The notes under the pieces: model-generated
The model's input: the letters and a program-made list of their open reading frames with translations, nothing else
The model's database searches: none
Told to the model about the DNA's origin: nothing
In this document: positions 39,059 through 51,211 of the stretch, piece by piece
How the letters are laid out: each line of letters begins with the position of its first letter
Numbering within the stretch: position 1 is the stretch's first letter
Translations under genes and position numbers: made by a program
NCBI GenBank assembly: GCA_902632315.1
Contig: CACPCD010000002.1
Coordinates: 51,282 to 115,281, forward strand
Length of the DNA stretch: 64,000 nucleotides
Source of the DNA: an uncultured Pelagibacteraceae bacterium
GTDB taxonomy: Bacteria > Pseudomonadota > Alphaproteobacteria > Pelagibacterales > Pelagibacteraceae
Reading direction: 5' to 3'

Positions 39059-39583
39059 TTAAACTATAATTCTATCTGGGTTTTTTTTATTTTTTGATAT
39101 CTTTTTAATAATAAAGTCCCTTTTTAATTTTGATAAATTGTCGATAATTAGTTTTCCATCTAAATGATTTATTTCATGCTGAAGACAAGTTGATAGAATA
39201 CCCTCACATTTTAAGTTTTTGTGCTTTCCATCAAGATCAATATATTCAACTTCGCACGTACTGGGCCTCTCAATTTCAATAAATGTATCTGGAATAGATA
39301 GGCAGCCTTCTTCATAAACTGAGGTTTCACTGCTAAAGTTCTTGATAATAGGGTTAATGAAGCTCATTGGCTTTTTTGGTTCGTCTTTTGTTGATACATC
39401 TAGAACAATAATTCTTTTTAAAATACCTACCTGCACAGCGGCTAGTCCAATCCCTTTTGAATGATACATTGTATCAAATAAATCTTTAATTAGTTTTTTT
39501 TCATTCATTCCAATCTTTTCAATTGGATTTGAAATTTTTTTTAGAATTTCATCTGGTACAGTGACAATATCTTTAATACTCAT
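39059..39583 (-). CDS. def: Peptide deformylase
   Basis: GIGLAAVQVG; YEEGCLSIP; CLQHEINHLDG. Confidence 0.95.
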   Translation of the reverse strand: MSIKDIVTVPDEILKKISNPIEKIGMNEKKLIKDLFDTMYHSKGIGLAAVQVGILKRIIVLDVSTKDEPKKPMSFINPIIKNFSSETSVYEEGCLSIPDTFIEIERPSTCEVEYIDLDGKHKNLKCEGILSTCLQHEINHLDGKLIIDNLSKLKRDFIIKKISKNKKNPDRIIV

Positions 39584-39606
39584 GGAATAGAAAAATAACC
39601 TAATTT

Positions 39607-41373
39607 TTAAACTTTTAAAGGAAGAACTTTCAGAAGAATATTATTTCTTATTCTATCAATATTTAGTTGATTTAAAGTGCTGATTATAAAATACATTGTA
39701 TCTTCGTCCATTCTTTCAATTTTATCTTCACCTATTACTTCTGCTATTCGCAGCAAAGCAGCTGCTTTTTCATTGTTATTTATCATTACTTGAATGTCTG
39801 TTGGTATCTCAGAAATATTCATTTCATATAAATCCTCATATTTTTTTTCTATGACCACTCCATCAGACTTTAATGTCTCTAAAAAGATTACATCTTTTTT
39901 TGAAAGAAAGTATTTTTTATTCTTTTTAATTTTCTTTAAAAAATTATTAATATCTTTCTCAATTTTTGATTTAGGATAATCTTTATTAAAATAATTTAAA
40001 AGTTTTGATTGGTGTAAAACATCATTATTAAATTTTATCTTTTTATCTTTTGCTACTTTAATTTGAATATTTGTATAATAAAAGCTTGTTAAATTATCAG
40101 GTATATCTAAGGGATTCATTGTTTCAAGAAATTTTTTTAACTCCGTGTCAAATGCATTTCCTATATTTTCATTCTCGAATGAATTTTTTAAAATTTTTAA
40201 CAATTTAAGTTTTTCAACCATTTCTGACTCTAAAAGTATTTTTTGATAAATTAAGGCTCTAGCCTCTATATTTGACATTGATTTATATGAAGTCTGAGCC
40301 TCCAAAAGTTGATTTATATTAAATTGAAATCTTTTATAAATATTAAATAAATCTTCCTCAGGATAATTTTTATTATGAACTGCTAGTTCAATATTAGATA
40401 TTTTTTCAAGTTCAGTAACATCTATTTCTTGAAAAGAATTCAAAAGATTATGTGATGACAAATATTTCCATATTAATTTATTTGTAGAAGCTTTCGGGTT
40501 AAAAACAATTTTCGGATTTGTTTGGTGGGCTAAATGAAAATTTAGTAATGACTTTTCTGATATTTTATCATCTGGATTATTTGTAAAACCAAAAAGAAAG
40601 TTTATTTTATTTTCAAAATATTTATCTTTAAAACCTTGTTCTTTTTTCAAATCATAAATAATTTGTGCTTCATCTTTTTTACCTTCAACTATTAAACAAT
40701 AAATATTAAATTTAGATAGATAATCATCACTAATAGGCTCAAAGTTTTTTTGAAAAATTTGACATGCCTTTTCTAATTCAGCAACAGATAAATAATAATC
40801 AACTAAGTATCTTGTTAATTTAGGATGCAAATTTATAACTTGATTTTTGATCAAATATTCCTCTATCAAATCTAAATCTGAGTTTTTTATCAACCATTCT
40901 GACTTAAATTTAAGAAATTCTTTTTCAGATATATTTACTTTTGGATAATAAGCATTTGTAAAAAGCGCAATTCTTAAAATTTCATTTGCATCATTTGACA
41001 AATTTAAATTATTTAACTTTATAAAAATATTTTTTATTTGATCACCATTTGAATTTGACCACATATTTATATCTAGATCATAGTCCTCAGGGTCGTATAA
41101 GCCAACAATCTTTACAGTTTGAGAGTTGATATTTTGATCAAGTTTTATCTCATTTTGATCTTTTAAAACTTGCATTTCATAAATACTTAATTCCGATGAA
41201 TTTTCAGTGCTATCTTTTTTTTTATATTTTTCTGCTTCAGACTCTTGTTCGATTTGTTTTTTATTTAAATCCCAAATATCAATTGGCTTATCTTCAGCTA
41301 ACGAGTGAAATACAATTAAAAAGGTAAAAATAATTGATAAATATTTTTTATTTAACAATCTTAAAATTTTCAT
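39607..41373 (-). CDS. Large exported hypothetical protein (signal peptide, alpha-helical, possibly TPR-like)
   Basis: 588-aa ORF with N-terminal MKILRLLNKKYLSIIFTFLIVFHSLAED signal; no family recognised with confidence. Confidence 0.8.
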   Translation of the reverse strand: MKILRLLNKKYLSIIFTFLIVFHSLAEDKPIDIWDLNKKQIEQESEAEKYKKKDSTENSSELSIYEMQVLKDQNEIKLDQNINSQTVKIVGLYDPEDYDLDINMWSNSNGDQIKNIFIKLNNLNLSNDANEILRIALFTNAYYPKVNISEKEFLKFKSEWLIKNSDLDLIEEYLIKNQVINLHPKLTRYLVDYYLSVAELEKACQIFQKNFEPISDDYLSKFNIYCLIVEGKKDEAQIIYDLKKEQGFKDKYFENKINFLFGFTNNPDDKISEKSLLNFHLAHQTNPKIVFNPKASTNKLIWKYLSSHNLLNSFQEIDVTELEKISNIELAVHNKNYPEEDLFNIYKRFQFNINQLLEAQTSYKSMSNIEARALIYQKILLESEMVEKLKLLKILKNSFENENIGNAFDTELKKFLETMNPLDIPDNLTSFYYTNIQIKVAKDKKIKFNNDVLHQSKLLNYFNKDYPKSKIEKDINNFLKKIKKNKKYFLSKKDVIFLETLKSDGVVIEKKYEDLYEMNISEIPTDIQVMINNNEKAAALLRIAEVIGEDKIERMDEDTMYFIISTLNQLNIDRIRNNILLKVLPLKV

Positions 41374-41527
41374 TAGATATAATTTTTTCTATTTCTTTCT
41401 TGGGTGTCGGAAAATCTATTTTATTAAGCAAAAAAACTACTCCAAAAATTACTATCACAACTAGAGCTAACTTTACTACTAATCTAATAATATTCGTTCT
41501 CGAACTTGTTTTTTTAATAAATTGCAT
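41348..41527 (-). CDS. 59-aa single-TM small protein overlapping the start of the 588-aa gene
   Basis: Uncalled ORF MQFIKKTSSRTNIIRLVVKLALVVIVIFGVVFLLNKIDFPTPKKEIEKIISNENFKIVK*; 26-nt overlap with the downstream ORF. Confidence 0.65.
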   Translation of the reverse strand: MQFIKKTSSRTNIIRLVVKLALVVIVIFGVVFLLNKIDFPTPKKEIEKIISNENFKIVK

Positions 41528-42097
41528 ATAGCTTTGGATAATTTCAAATTAAGACATATTTGTGTTTTTTCAATAAAGAAAATTATGAAATCAAGAAAAA
41601 ATATTGTTTTTTTAGGCATGATGGGCTCAGGTAAGACATCTATCGGTACACTAATTTCAAAAAAATTAAACTTGGAATTTTACGATACTGACAAATTAAT
41701 TGAACAGGAACTAAATCTTAGTATTCCTAAAATATTTGAAAAAAAAGGTGAAAATTTTTTTAGGGAAATTGAAGAAAAAACTGTAATTAATATTTTAAAA
41801 AAAAAAAATATTGTAATTTCTTTAGGAGGTGGTGCCTTTTTGAATAAAAATATTAGAAACGAAATTCAGAAAAATCATTTTTCATTTTGGCTAAAATGTA
41901 ATGAGGAAACCATATATAAAAGAATAAAAAATAGTTCAAAAAGGCCTATTGCTAATAAACTAAATAAAACCGAAATAATTAATTTGTCAAAAAAACGGTC
42001 TAAAATCTACTCAAAAGCAATGTATAGTATTAATTGTGATAATTTAACAAAAAATGAAATTATGAAAAAAGTTATAAATATTTATGAAACCCATTAA
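41522..42097 (+). CDS. aroK: Shikimate kinase (true start probably 41585)
   Basis: NIVFLGMMGSGKTSIGTLISKKL; FYDTDKLIEQ; FFREIEEKTV; SLGGGAFLN. Confidence 0.93.
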   Translation: MHIALDNFKLRHICVFSIKKIMKSRKNIVFLGMMGSGKTSIGTLISKKLNLEFYDTDKLIEQELNLSIPKIFEKKGENFFREIEEKTVINILKKKNIVISLGGGAFLNKNIRNEIQKNHFSFWLKCNEETIYKRIKNSSKRPIANKLNKTEIINLSKKRSKIYSKAMYSINCDNLTKNEIMKKVINIYETH

Positions 42098-43187
42098 ATT
42101 AAAGATTAAAACAAGTGTAAATACATATCCAATTTACATTGGAAAAAATTTGATTTTAACTTTACCAAAAATATTTAAAGATAATTCAATCAATCTAAAA
42201 AAATGTTTGTTAGTAGTTGACAGGAAAATTCCCAAAAAACTTGTGTCTCAAATTATAAAATCATTTAATAAAAGATTAAATATTTTTTATATTGATGCAA
42301 ATGAAAAAAATAAAAATCAAAAAACTGTAAATTCTATGCTTGAAACTTTACTTAAAAAAAATTTCTCTAGAGAAGATTATCTGATAGCTTTAGGTGGTGG
42401 TATAACTGGTGATATTTCTGGTTTCGTTGCAAGTCAATTTAAGAGAGGACTACAATTTATTAATATTCCAACGACTCTTTTATCCCAAGTAGACTCAGCT
42501 ATAGGTGGCAAGACTGGTATAAACACCAAATATGGAAAAAATTTAATCGGTAGTTTTTACCAGCCTAAAATTGTTATCAGCGATAGTATTTTTTTAGAAA
42601 GTCTTCCAGAAAGAGAAATAGTTTGTGGCTATGGGGAAATTTTAAAACATTCTATCATATCTAATAAAAGATTTTTCAAATTTCTTGATAAAAATATTGA
42701 GTCTATAATAAATCTTCAGACACCATTTATAGAAAAAGCAATTTTCGAAAGCTGTAAAATTAAAAAAGATGTTGTTGAAAGAGATGAAAGAGAAAAAAAT
42801 TTTCGAAAAATTTTAAATTTTGGACATACTTTTGGTCATGCATTTGAGGCATCATTAAATTATTCAAGAAAATTGAATCATGGTGAGGCTGTATTATTGG
42901 GGATGAAAACAGCATTAAACTTTAGTTTTAGAAAAAATTTTTTAAATCAAAAAGATTATTTATCTTTAATAAGCCATCTTAAAAACTCAAAATTTCCTTT
43001 AAATGTGAAAAAGTATTTTTCGTCAAAAGATTTAGGAAAAATTTTATCATTTATGATTAAAGACAAGAAAAACAATTCTGATATGATTAATTTAGTTTTA
43101 TTAAAAAAAATTGAAAAACCTTTAATTGATTATAAGTTTAAAAAAAAAGATTTAGAAAAATTTTTGAGAAATGAGTTAACTAATTAG
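42084..43187 (+). CDS. aroB: 3-dehydroquinate synthase
   Basis: LGGGITGDISGFVASQFKRGLQFINIPTTLLSQVDSAIGGKTGIN; NFGHTFGHAFE. Confidence 0.95.
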   Translation: MKPIKLKIKTSVNTYPIYIGKNLILTLPKIFKDNSINLKKCLLVVDRKIPKKLVSQIIKSFNKRLNIFYIDANEKNKNQKTVNSMLETLLKKNFSREDYLIALGGGITGDISGFVASQFKRGLQFINIPTTLLSQVDSAIGGKTGINTKYGKNLIGSFYQPKIVISDSIFLESLPEREIVCGYGEILKHSIISNKRFFKFLDKNIESIINLQTPFIEKAIFESCKIKKDVVERDEREKNFRKILNFGHTFGHAFEASLNYSRKLNHGEAVLLGMKTALNFSFRKNFLNQKDYLSLISHLKNSKFPLNVKKYFSSKDLGKILSFMIKDKKNNSDMINLVLLKKIEKPLIDYKFKKKDLEKFLRNELTN

Positions 43188-43436
43188 TATTTGAAGCGAG
43201 TGTATGTATGTTTTCATTTCTTCATCTAAAATTTTATATATTTTTTTATTACTATCTATCTTATTCATGCCATGTAATTCATTCGATTTAATTAAAATCT
43301 TAAGATGAAATTTTCCTTCTTGGTGCGATTTATGATTTTTATGTAAAAAAGATTTATCTTCTATCTTTATATCTTCAATTAAAATTTGATCCTTAATTTT
43401 TTTTTTTACAATTGCTATCAACTCATTTATATCCAT
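43176..43436 (-). CDS. bolA: BolA family protein
   Basis: FLHKNHKSHQEGKFHLKILIKSNELHGMNKIDSNKKIYKILDEEMKTYIHSLQI. Confidence 0.82.
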   Translation of the reverse strand: MDINELIAIVKKKIKDQILIEDIKIEDKSFLHKNHKSHQEGKFHLKILIKSNELHGMNKIDSNKKIYKILDEEMKTYIHSLQILIS

Positions 43437-43455
43437 ACAGAATATTTATATTATT

Positions 43456-43983
43456 ATGAATTATATTTGTGACTGGCATAATTGTAAAGAAGTAGGGGAA
43501 TACAAAGCGCCTATAGAAAAAGATAATAGTAAGAAATTTAGAATGTTATGTCTAGAACATGTAAAAGAATTCAACAAAAATTGGAACTATTTTTCTGGAA
43601 TGAGTGATGATCAGGTTATTAATTTTTTAAAATCAGATATGATATGGCATAAACCAACTCAAAGTTTTAGCTCTTCTGATAATTTCTTCAAAGTTCTTTG
43701 GAATAACACATTAAAAGATGAGCTGGATAAAGATAAATTTAAAAGTGAATACAACCATATGCGTCAATTTAAATTTGATCATAAAGACATTAAAGCTTTC
43801 AGTATTTTGGGAATTTCGGTCGGTCTAAAGTGGGAAAAAATTCAGGAAAAATTCAAAATCCTTGTCAAAAAATTTCACCCTGATATGAATTCAGGTAATA
43901 AAAAATATGAAGAAAAACTTAAATTGATTACTTTAGCTTATACACAGCTAAAAAATACTTATAGAGAAAAAATTGACACCTAA
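43456..43983 (+). CDS. DnaJ-domain protein
   Basis: C-terminal J domain FSILGISVGLKWEKIQEKFKILVKKFHPDMNSG; N-terminal Cys/His motif; directly upstream of cobS. Confidence 0.88.
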   Translation: MNYICDWHNCKEVGEYKAPIEKDNSKKFRMLCLEHVKEFNKNWNYFSGMSDDQVINFLKSDMIWHKPTQSFSSSDNFFKVLWNNTLKDELDKDKFKSEYNHMRQFKFDHKDIKAFSILGISVGLKWEKIQEKFKILVKKFHPDMNSGNKKYEEKLKLITLAYTQLKNTYREKIDT

Positions 43984-44947
43984 TTTAAACATACAACCTG
44001 ATATTAAAGTATCTATTAAACAAACTTTTGGTTTTGATACAGAAATGGAAGTAGACGCTTTTTCGAAAAAAAATGAATACGTCCCCGAAATTGATAGAAA
44101 TTATAAATTTGATAAGGACACCACACTTGCGATTATTTCAGGATTCGCATTTAACAAAAGAGTTCTTGTTCAAGGTTATCATGGTACAGGAAAATCAACT
44201 CACATAGAACAAATTGCAGCTAGACTTAATTGGCCCTGTATAAGAGTAAATCTAGACAGCCATGTCAGCAGAATTGATTTAATAGGAAAAGACGCAATTG
44301 TTTTGAAAGATGGAAAACAGGTGACTGAGTTTAAAGAAGGTATTTTGCCCTGGTCAATTCAAAACCCAGTTGCTTTAGTTTTCGATGAATACGATGCTGG
44401 AAGACCCGATGTTATGTTCGTAATACAAAGAGTTCTTGAAGCTGAAGGAAATTTTACTCTTTTAGATAAAAATAAAGTTATTAAACAAAATAATTTTTTT
44501 AGATTATTTGCTACTTCGAATACCGTTGGTCTTGGAGATACCTCTGGTTTATATCATGGAACTCAACAAATAAATCAAGGTCAAATGGATAGATGGAATA
44601 TAGTTACAACCTTAAATTATTTAAGTTTAGAAAAAGAAATGGAAATAATCTTAGCAAAAAATAAATCCCTTAATAATCAAAAAGGTAAAGACAAAGTTGC
44701 AAATATGATTAAAGTTGCTTCATTAACTAGAAAAGGGTTTATTGCAGGTGATATTTCAACAGTAATGAGTCCAAGAACAGTGTTGCATTGGGCAGAAAAT
44801 ACGGAAATATTCAAAGATACTGGCTATGCATTCAGAGTTACTTTTTTAAATAAATGTGATGAAATCGAAAAAAATACTATAGCTGAATATTACCAAAGAT
44901 GTTTTGGAGAAGATTTACCTGAGTCACTTGTAAATATTCAAATTTAA
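43973..44947 (+). CDS. cobS: CobS-type AAA+ ATPase (cobaltochelatase CobS family)
   Basis: VQGYHGTGKSTHIEQIAARLNWPCIRVNLDSHVSRIDLIGKDAI; LVFDEYDAGRPDVMFVIQRVLE; TTG start. Confidence 0.9.
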   Translation: MTPNLNIQPDIKVSIKQTFGFDTEMEVDAFSKKNEYVPEIDRNYKFDKDTTLAIISGFAFNKRVLVQGYHGTGKSTHIEQIAARLNWPCIRVNLDSHVSRIDLIGKDAIVLKDGKQVTEFKEGILPWSIQNPVALVFDEYDAGRPDVMFVIQRVLEAEGNFTLLDKNKVIKQNNFFRLFATSNTVGLGDTSGLYHGTQQINQGQMDRWNIVTTLNYLSLEKEMEIILAKNKSLNNQKGKDKVANMIKVASLTRKGFIAGDISTVMSPRTVLHWAENTEIFKDTGYAFRVTFLNKCDEIEKNTIAEYYQRCFGEDLPESLVNIQI

Positions 44948-46744
44948 ATGAAAAATAGCAATAAAAGTGCTCATTTAAAAGAAAAATTAAAACAAGCTCT
45001 TAGTTCTACATTTAAAGTAATTTCTGATGATTTAAAAATAAGTAAGAATAATAATTCTGAAAAAAATGAATTTTTTGATCTACAAAACTTAGATACAAAA
45101 AAAGATTTTATAGAAGCAAGAGCAAAAACTGACTCTTCAGCTTTAAAAAAAAAATTTTCTAATGAAAAAATTTTCAAAAAAAATCTGCCATTAAATACAT
45201 CTTACAAATCATTATATACAATAGCTGAAAAAATTAGATATGAGTCGCTAGGCTTTAAAATGCTTAAAGGGATAGAGAAGAACCTTAAAGATGATTATAA
45301 TGAGAAAATTAGCCTTAAAAGAAAAGATCAGCTTAACTCTAAAGAGGATGTGCCTGTTGTTGAAGCTTTTGAGCTATATATGCTTAAAAATTTTCACAAC
45401 ATAGAGTTAAACTCTATAACTAATAAAATGTTAAGCTTTTGGGAGAAGAATTTTGATAATTCAATCCTCAAACATAAAAATTTTTTAAAATCTAATCTAG
45501 AAAATCAAAACGATTATTCTTCAAAATTTTCAGAAATATTCCAAGAAATGGATATTTTTCAAGATGACAATAATGAGGAAAGTAAGGAAGAAAACCAAGA
45601 TGATGGTCAAGAAAACCCATCAAATGACGATCAAAATTCTGAAAATGAGGATAATAGTGATTCAAATGATAATGATAACCAAGAGTCGATTAATGAGGCT
45701 GATTATAACGTTGATGAGTATAAATTAGACGATCAATTAACAGATAATGAAAGTGAAAATGATAAAAGCGAGCAAATAATTCAGAAAAAAAATCTTAGCA
45801 CATCTGATATTGATTATAAGATCTACACAAATCAGTATGATGAAGTTACAAAAGCAGAAAACTTAGAGAATGCTGATGAAGCAACTAAATTAAGAAAATC
45901 TTTAGACCAACAACTTGTAGGTTTTCATGACATTATTACTAAGCTTGCAAATAAACTACAAAGGCAATTACTGGCAAAACAAAATCGTTCTTGGGAGTTT
46001 GATTTAGAGGAAGGCCTATTAGATAGTTCAAAATTACCAAGAATAATAATGGATCCATACAATTCTCTTTCTTTTAAAAAAGAGAAAGATTTAGACTTTA
46101 AAGATACAGTCGTTACACTTTTAATAGACAACTCTGGGTCTATGAGAGGCAGACCAATAACAATTGCTGCTATATGTGCTGATATATTATCAAGAACCTT
46201 AGAACGTTGCTCAGTTAAGGTTGAAATATTAGGATTTACAACAAAAAATTGGAAAGGTGGTCAAAGTAGAGAGGCATGGAATAAGAATGGCAAACCCAAA
46301 ACACCTGGTAGATTAAATGACTTACAACATATCATCTATAAAGGTGCAGATGCTCACTGGAGACAGTCAAAAAATAACTTAGGATTAATGTTAAAAGAAG
46401 GTTTGCTCAAAGAAAACATTGATGGGGAAGCAATAGCGTGGGCATATAATAGAATTAAAAAAAGGAGAGAAGAAAGAAAAATTCTTATGGTAATTTCAGA
46501 TGGAGCACCGGTAGATGACTCAACTTTGTCTGTCAATTCAGGTGATTTTCTAGAGAAACATTTAAAGAAAATGGTAAAATTTATTGAAGATAAAAGCGAT
46601 ATAGAAATTTTAGCAATTGGTATCGGCCATGATGTATCAAGATATTATAGTCGAGCCATAAAAATAACTGATGTGAATGAACTTGGTGACGTTATGGTTT
46701 CTCAATTAAGTAGTTTGTTTGAAAAAAAAAATAAATTACATTAA
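44948..46744 (+). CDS. cobT: CobT-type VWA protein (cobaltochelatase CobT family)
   Basis: Acidic central linker; [31 protein letters not shown] motif; [15 protein letters not shown]. Confidence 0.9.
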   Translation: MKNSNKSAHLKEKLKQALSSTFKVISDDLKISKNNNSEKNEFFDLQNLDTKKDFIEARAKTDSSALKKKFSNEKIFKKNLPLNTSYKSLYTIAEKIRYESLGFKMLKGIEKNLKDDYNEKISLKRKDQLNSKEDVPVVEAFELYMLKNFHNIELNSITNKMLSFWEKNFDNSILKHKNFLKSNLENQNDYSSKFSEIFQEMDIFQDDNNEESKEENQDDGQENPSNDDQNSENEDNSDSNDNDNQESINEADYNVDEYKLDDQLTDNESENDKSEQIIQKKNLSTSDIDYKIYTNQYDEVTKAENLENADEATKLRKSLDQQLVGFHDIITKLANKLQRQLLAKQNRSWEFDLEEGLLDSSKLPRIIMDPYNSLSFKKEKDLDFKDTVVTLLIDNSGSMRGRPITIAAICADILSRTLERCSVKVEILGFTTKNWKGGQSREAWNKNGKPKTPGRLNDLQHIIYKGADAHWRQSKNNLGLMLKEGLLKENIDGEAIAWAYNRIKKRREERKILMVISDGAPVDDSTLSVNSGDFLEKHLKKMVKFIEDKSDIEILAIGIGHDVSRYYSRAIKITDVNELGDVMVSQLSSLFEKKNKLH

Positions 46745-48021
46745 ATTTTAAAAAGATCTTTATTTTTCCAGTTGATAGTCACCTCTGCACCACTTCGTGT
46801 TTGTGAGTTCCTACAATTTACAGATGCGAAATTTTTTTCTAAAAGAGTTTTACCGATAAACATACCAAGCCCTAGTCCAATTTTACTTTGATTTTTTTCC
46901 TTTAGTGATTTTAAATATGGTTCACCAATTTTTGAAATAATATCATTTGGATAACCTTTGCCATCATCTTCAATAGTTATTTCTGTTGAATTAGAGTCAC
47001 TTTTAAGACTTATAAAAACTTTATCATAACTAAATTTATTAGCATTACCAATAAAATTTCTTAATCCATAAACAATTTCAATTGATTTAGTAATTTTTTT
47101 TGAATTAAGATCTTGATCAAAATTCAAAACAAAATCTTTATTACTTGTCTCTTTGAATGAAGAGACGATCTCTTTAATATAATCTTTCATAGTAAGATTT
47201 TCATCTATAAACTCATCTTCTTGATTAGGTTCCAAGGATAATTTTTTTAAGATCTTATTACATCTTTCAACTTGGCTAGATAATAATTCAATATCTTGAA
47301 TAACATCTTTTTGATCTTTTAATTGTTTTAAAAGTTCCTGAGTAATTATTTTGATTGTTGATAATGGTGTACCAAGAGAGTGTGCGGCGGCGGCGGCTTG
47401 GCCACCCAACGACAACATTTCGTGCTCTTTTGCCATTACTTCTTCCATCTTTTTTAGAGCTTCTTTCCTTAACCTAGATTCTGAACCAAAAATGATTGCA
47501 AAATAATTCAAAAAAATTGTCGCTATTATTAATGAAATAGGTATTGAGTAATAATAATAGGGACTAACATGAAAATGAGTGTTAAGTGGATACGGCAGGT
47601 CCTCTGAAAAAAATGTGAGAAAAATAATCATTAAGATTGTTGTTGAAACTAAAAGAGCATTTGTTCTAAATCCCAAATTTGAAGATGCAAAAACACTAGG
47701 GATTATTAAAAAAATTACAAATGGGTTGAGAATTCCTCCTGTCAAATAGATCAGTGATCCTAATTGAAATATATCTATCATTAAGAAGATTAAAGCTGAT
47801 CTATCAGATAACTGAGTTTTTTTATAAATAATAATAAGGTAAATATTGCTTATTATACCTAAAAAAATAATCAAATTTGAACTTAAAAAATCAAAATCAA
47901 AATTAAAATAAAAATATACTATGTAAACTGATAACAGTTGACCAATTATACCAATCCATCTCAACGAAATATATGTGGATTTTTTTAAAGAATAAGATTT
48001 TGAAGTTTCAAAAAACTTCAT
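46741..48021 (-). CDS. regB: RegB/PrrB/ActS-type redox sensor histidine kinase
   Basis: [16 protein letters not shown] (GGxxNPF); [23 protein letters not shown]-box; [22 protein letters not shown]. Confidence 0.87.
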   Translation of the reverse strand: MKFFETSKSYSLKKSTYISLRWIGIIGQLLSVYIVYFYFNFDFDFLSSNLIIFLGIISNIYLIIIYKKTQLSDRSALIFLMIDIFQLGSLIYLTGGILNPFVIFLIIPSVFASSNLGFRTNALLVSTTILMIIFLTFFSEDLPYPLNTHFHVSPYYYYSIPISLIIATIFLNYFAIIFGSESRLRKEALKKMEEVMAKEHEMLSLGGQAAAAAHSLGTPLSTIKIITQELLKQLKDQKDVIQDIELLSSQVERCNKILKKLSLEPNQEDEFIDENLTMKDYIKEIVSSFKETSNKDFVLNFDQDLNSKKITKSIEIVYGLRNFIGNANKFSYDKVFISLKSDSNSTEITIEDDGKGYPNDIISKIGEPYLKSLKEKNQSKIGLGLGMFIGKTLLEKNFASVNCRNSQTRSGAEVTINWKNKDLFKI

Positions 48022-48024
48022 TTT

Positions 48025-50175
<2,151 letters not shown>

Positions 50176-50202
50176 TTATATTGAATTTAGATGGTTATTT
50201 AA

Positions 50203-50292
50203 TGGCGGAGAGAATGGGATTCGAACCCATGAAAGGGCTTCCCCTTTACACGCTTTCCAAGCGTGCGCCTTCAACCACTCGGCCACCTCTCC
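50203..50292 (-). tRNA. tRNA-Ser(GGA)
   Basis: GGAGAGG-TG-...-CACGC/TTGGAAA/GCGTG-long variable arm AAAGGGGAAGCCCTTT-ATGGG/TTCGAAT/CCCAT-TCTCTCC-G-CCA. Confidence 0.95.
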
Positions 50293-50293
50293 T

Positions 50294-51169
50294 TTATTTG
50301 GAATACTTAATTTTAAATTTATAATACGCATATATTCTTGAAAATAACCTTACAGCATCATGAAATTTTAAAACAATTATTTTTAATACTAATTTTATCA
50401 AATATTTTGGTAATTTTTTTTTAAAAGAATCAATTATAGATAAATGTTCGTTCATTTTATAAAAATAATAAAATTTGTCATGCGTAAAATTGTATTCTCG
50501 AATAAAAATTTTTTGATATTTATTTCTTACTTTTATTATTCCATGTTGATGGATGCATTTAGCTTCATAGACTTGAACAATAGATTTTTTTAAGTTTTTA
50601 ATTCTTCTACATAAATCGTCATCAGAGAAATAAAGAAAGAAATTTTCGTCAAAAAATATTATCTTTTTTTCAAAATCTTCAGTTTTGAATAACATGCATG
50701 CTCCTAAAGCACTATCAACACAAACGTCTCCTTCTAGATTTAATATGATATTTTTATCAGATTTTTCTGGTAAGGGACCACCGCTATATGAAAGATTATT
50801 TTCATTATCGTAAGACGTTGGAGTTACGATAGTTAAGTTTTTATAAAATGAAAATTTATCAATCAGGATATTTATATCTTCAGTTTTGATTATACAGTCT
50901 GGGCCTAGGACTAATGTGTACTTAGTTTGACTTTGTTTTATTCCCTGATTATACCCTGCAGAAAATCCGTTATTTTCTTTATTGAGTAAGTACTTATCTA
51001 TCTTATAAGAGGATAATATTTTTTTTTGGAGTTCAACATCATTTGCATTATCCACTATCACAATTTTATAATTTTGAATTTGGTCAAGAGTTTTTGAAAT
51101 AAGTTCAAAAGGCTCTTTAAAAAGAACAATTATTATTGTTAAATTCTTATTTTGATTTAGATTTTTCAT
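50294..51169 (-). CDS. Glycosyltransferase family 2 (rhamnosyltransferase-like)
   Basis: LTIIIVLFKEPFELISKTL; IVDNANDV; NKENNGFSAGYNQGI; GACMLFK; FFLYFSDDDLCRRI. Confidence 0.88.
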   Translation of the reverse strand: MKNLNQNKNLTIIIVLFKEPFELISKTLDQIQNYKIVIVDNANDVELQKKILSSYKIDKYLLNKENNGFSAGYNQGIKQSQTKYTLVLGPDCIIKTEDINILIDKFSFYKNLTIVTPTSYDNENNLSYSGGPLPEKSDKNIILNLEGDVCVDSALGACMLFKTEDFEKKIIFFDENFFLYFSDDDLCRRIKNLKKSIVQVYEAKCIHQHGIIKVRNKYQKIFIREYNFTHDKFYYFYKMNEHLSIIDSFKKKLPKYLIKLVLKIIVLKFHDAVRLFSRIYAYYKFKIKYSK

Positions 51170-51211
51170 TTATTGCATTATACATTAAAGTTTAATATTT
51201 ACTTTATATTT

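Noticed and set aside
41334-41531. 65-aa plus-strand ORF upstream of aroK
   Set aside because: Opposes the better-supported 59-aa minus-strand TM ORF and overlaps the start of the 588-aa gene
45570-45780. Low-complexity Asp/Glu/Asn/Ser stretch as a possible repeat element
   Set aside because: Acidic linker is a normal feature of CobT proteins; not a DNA repeat
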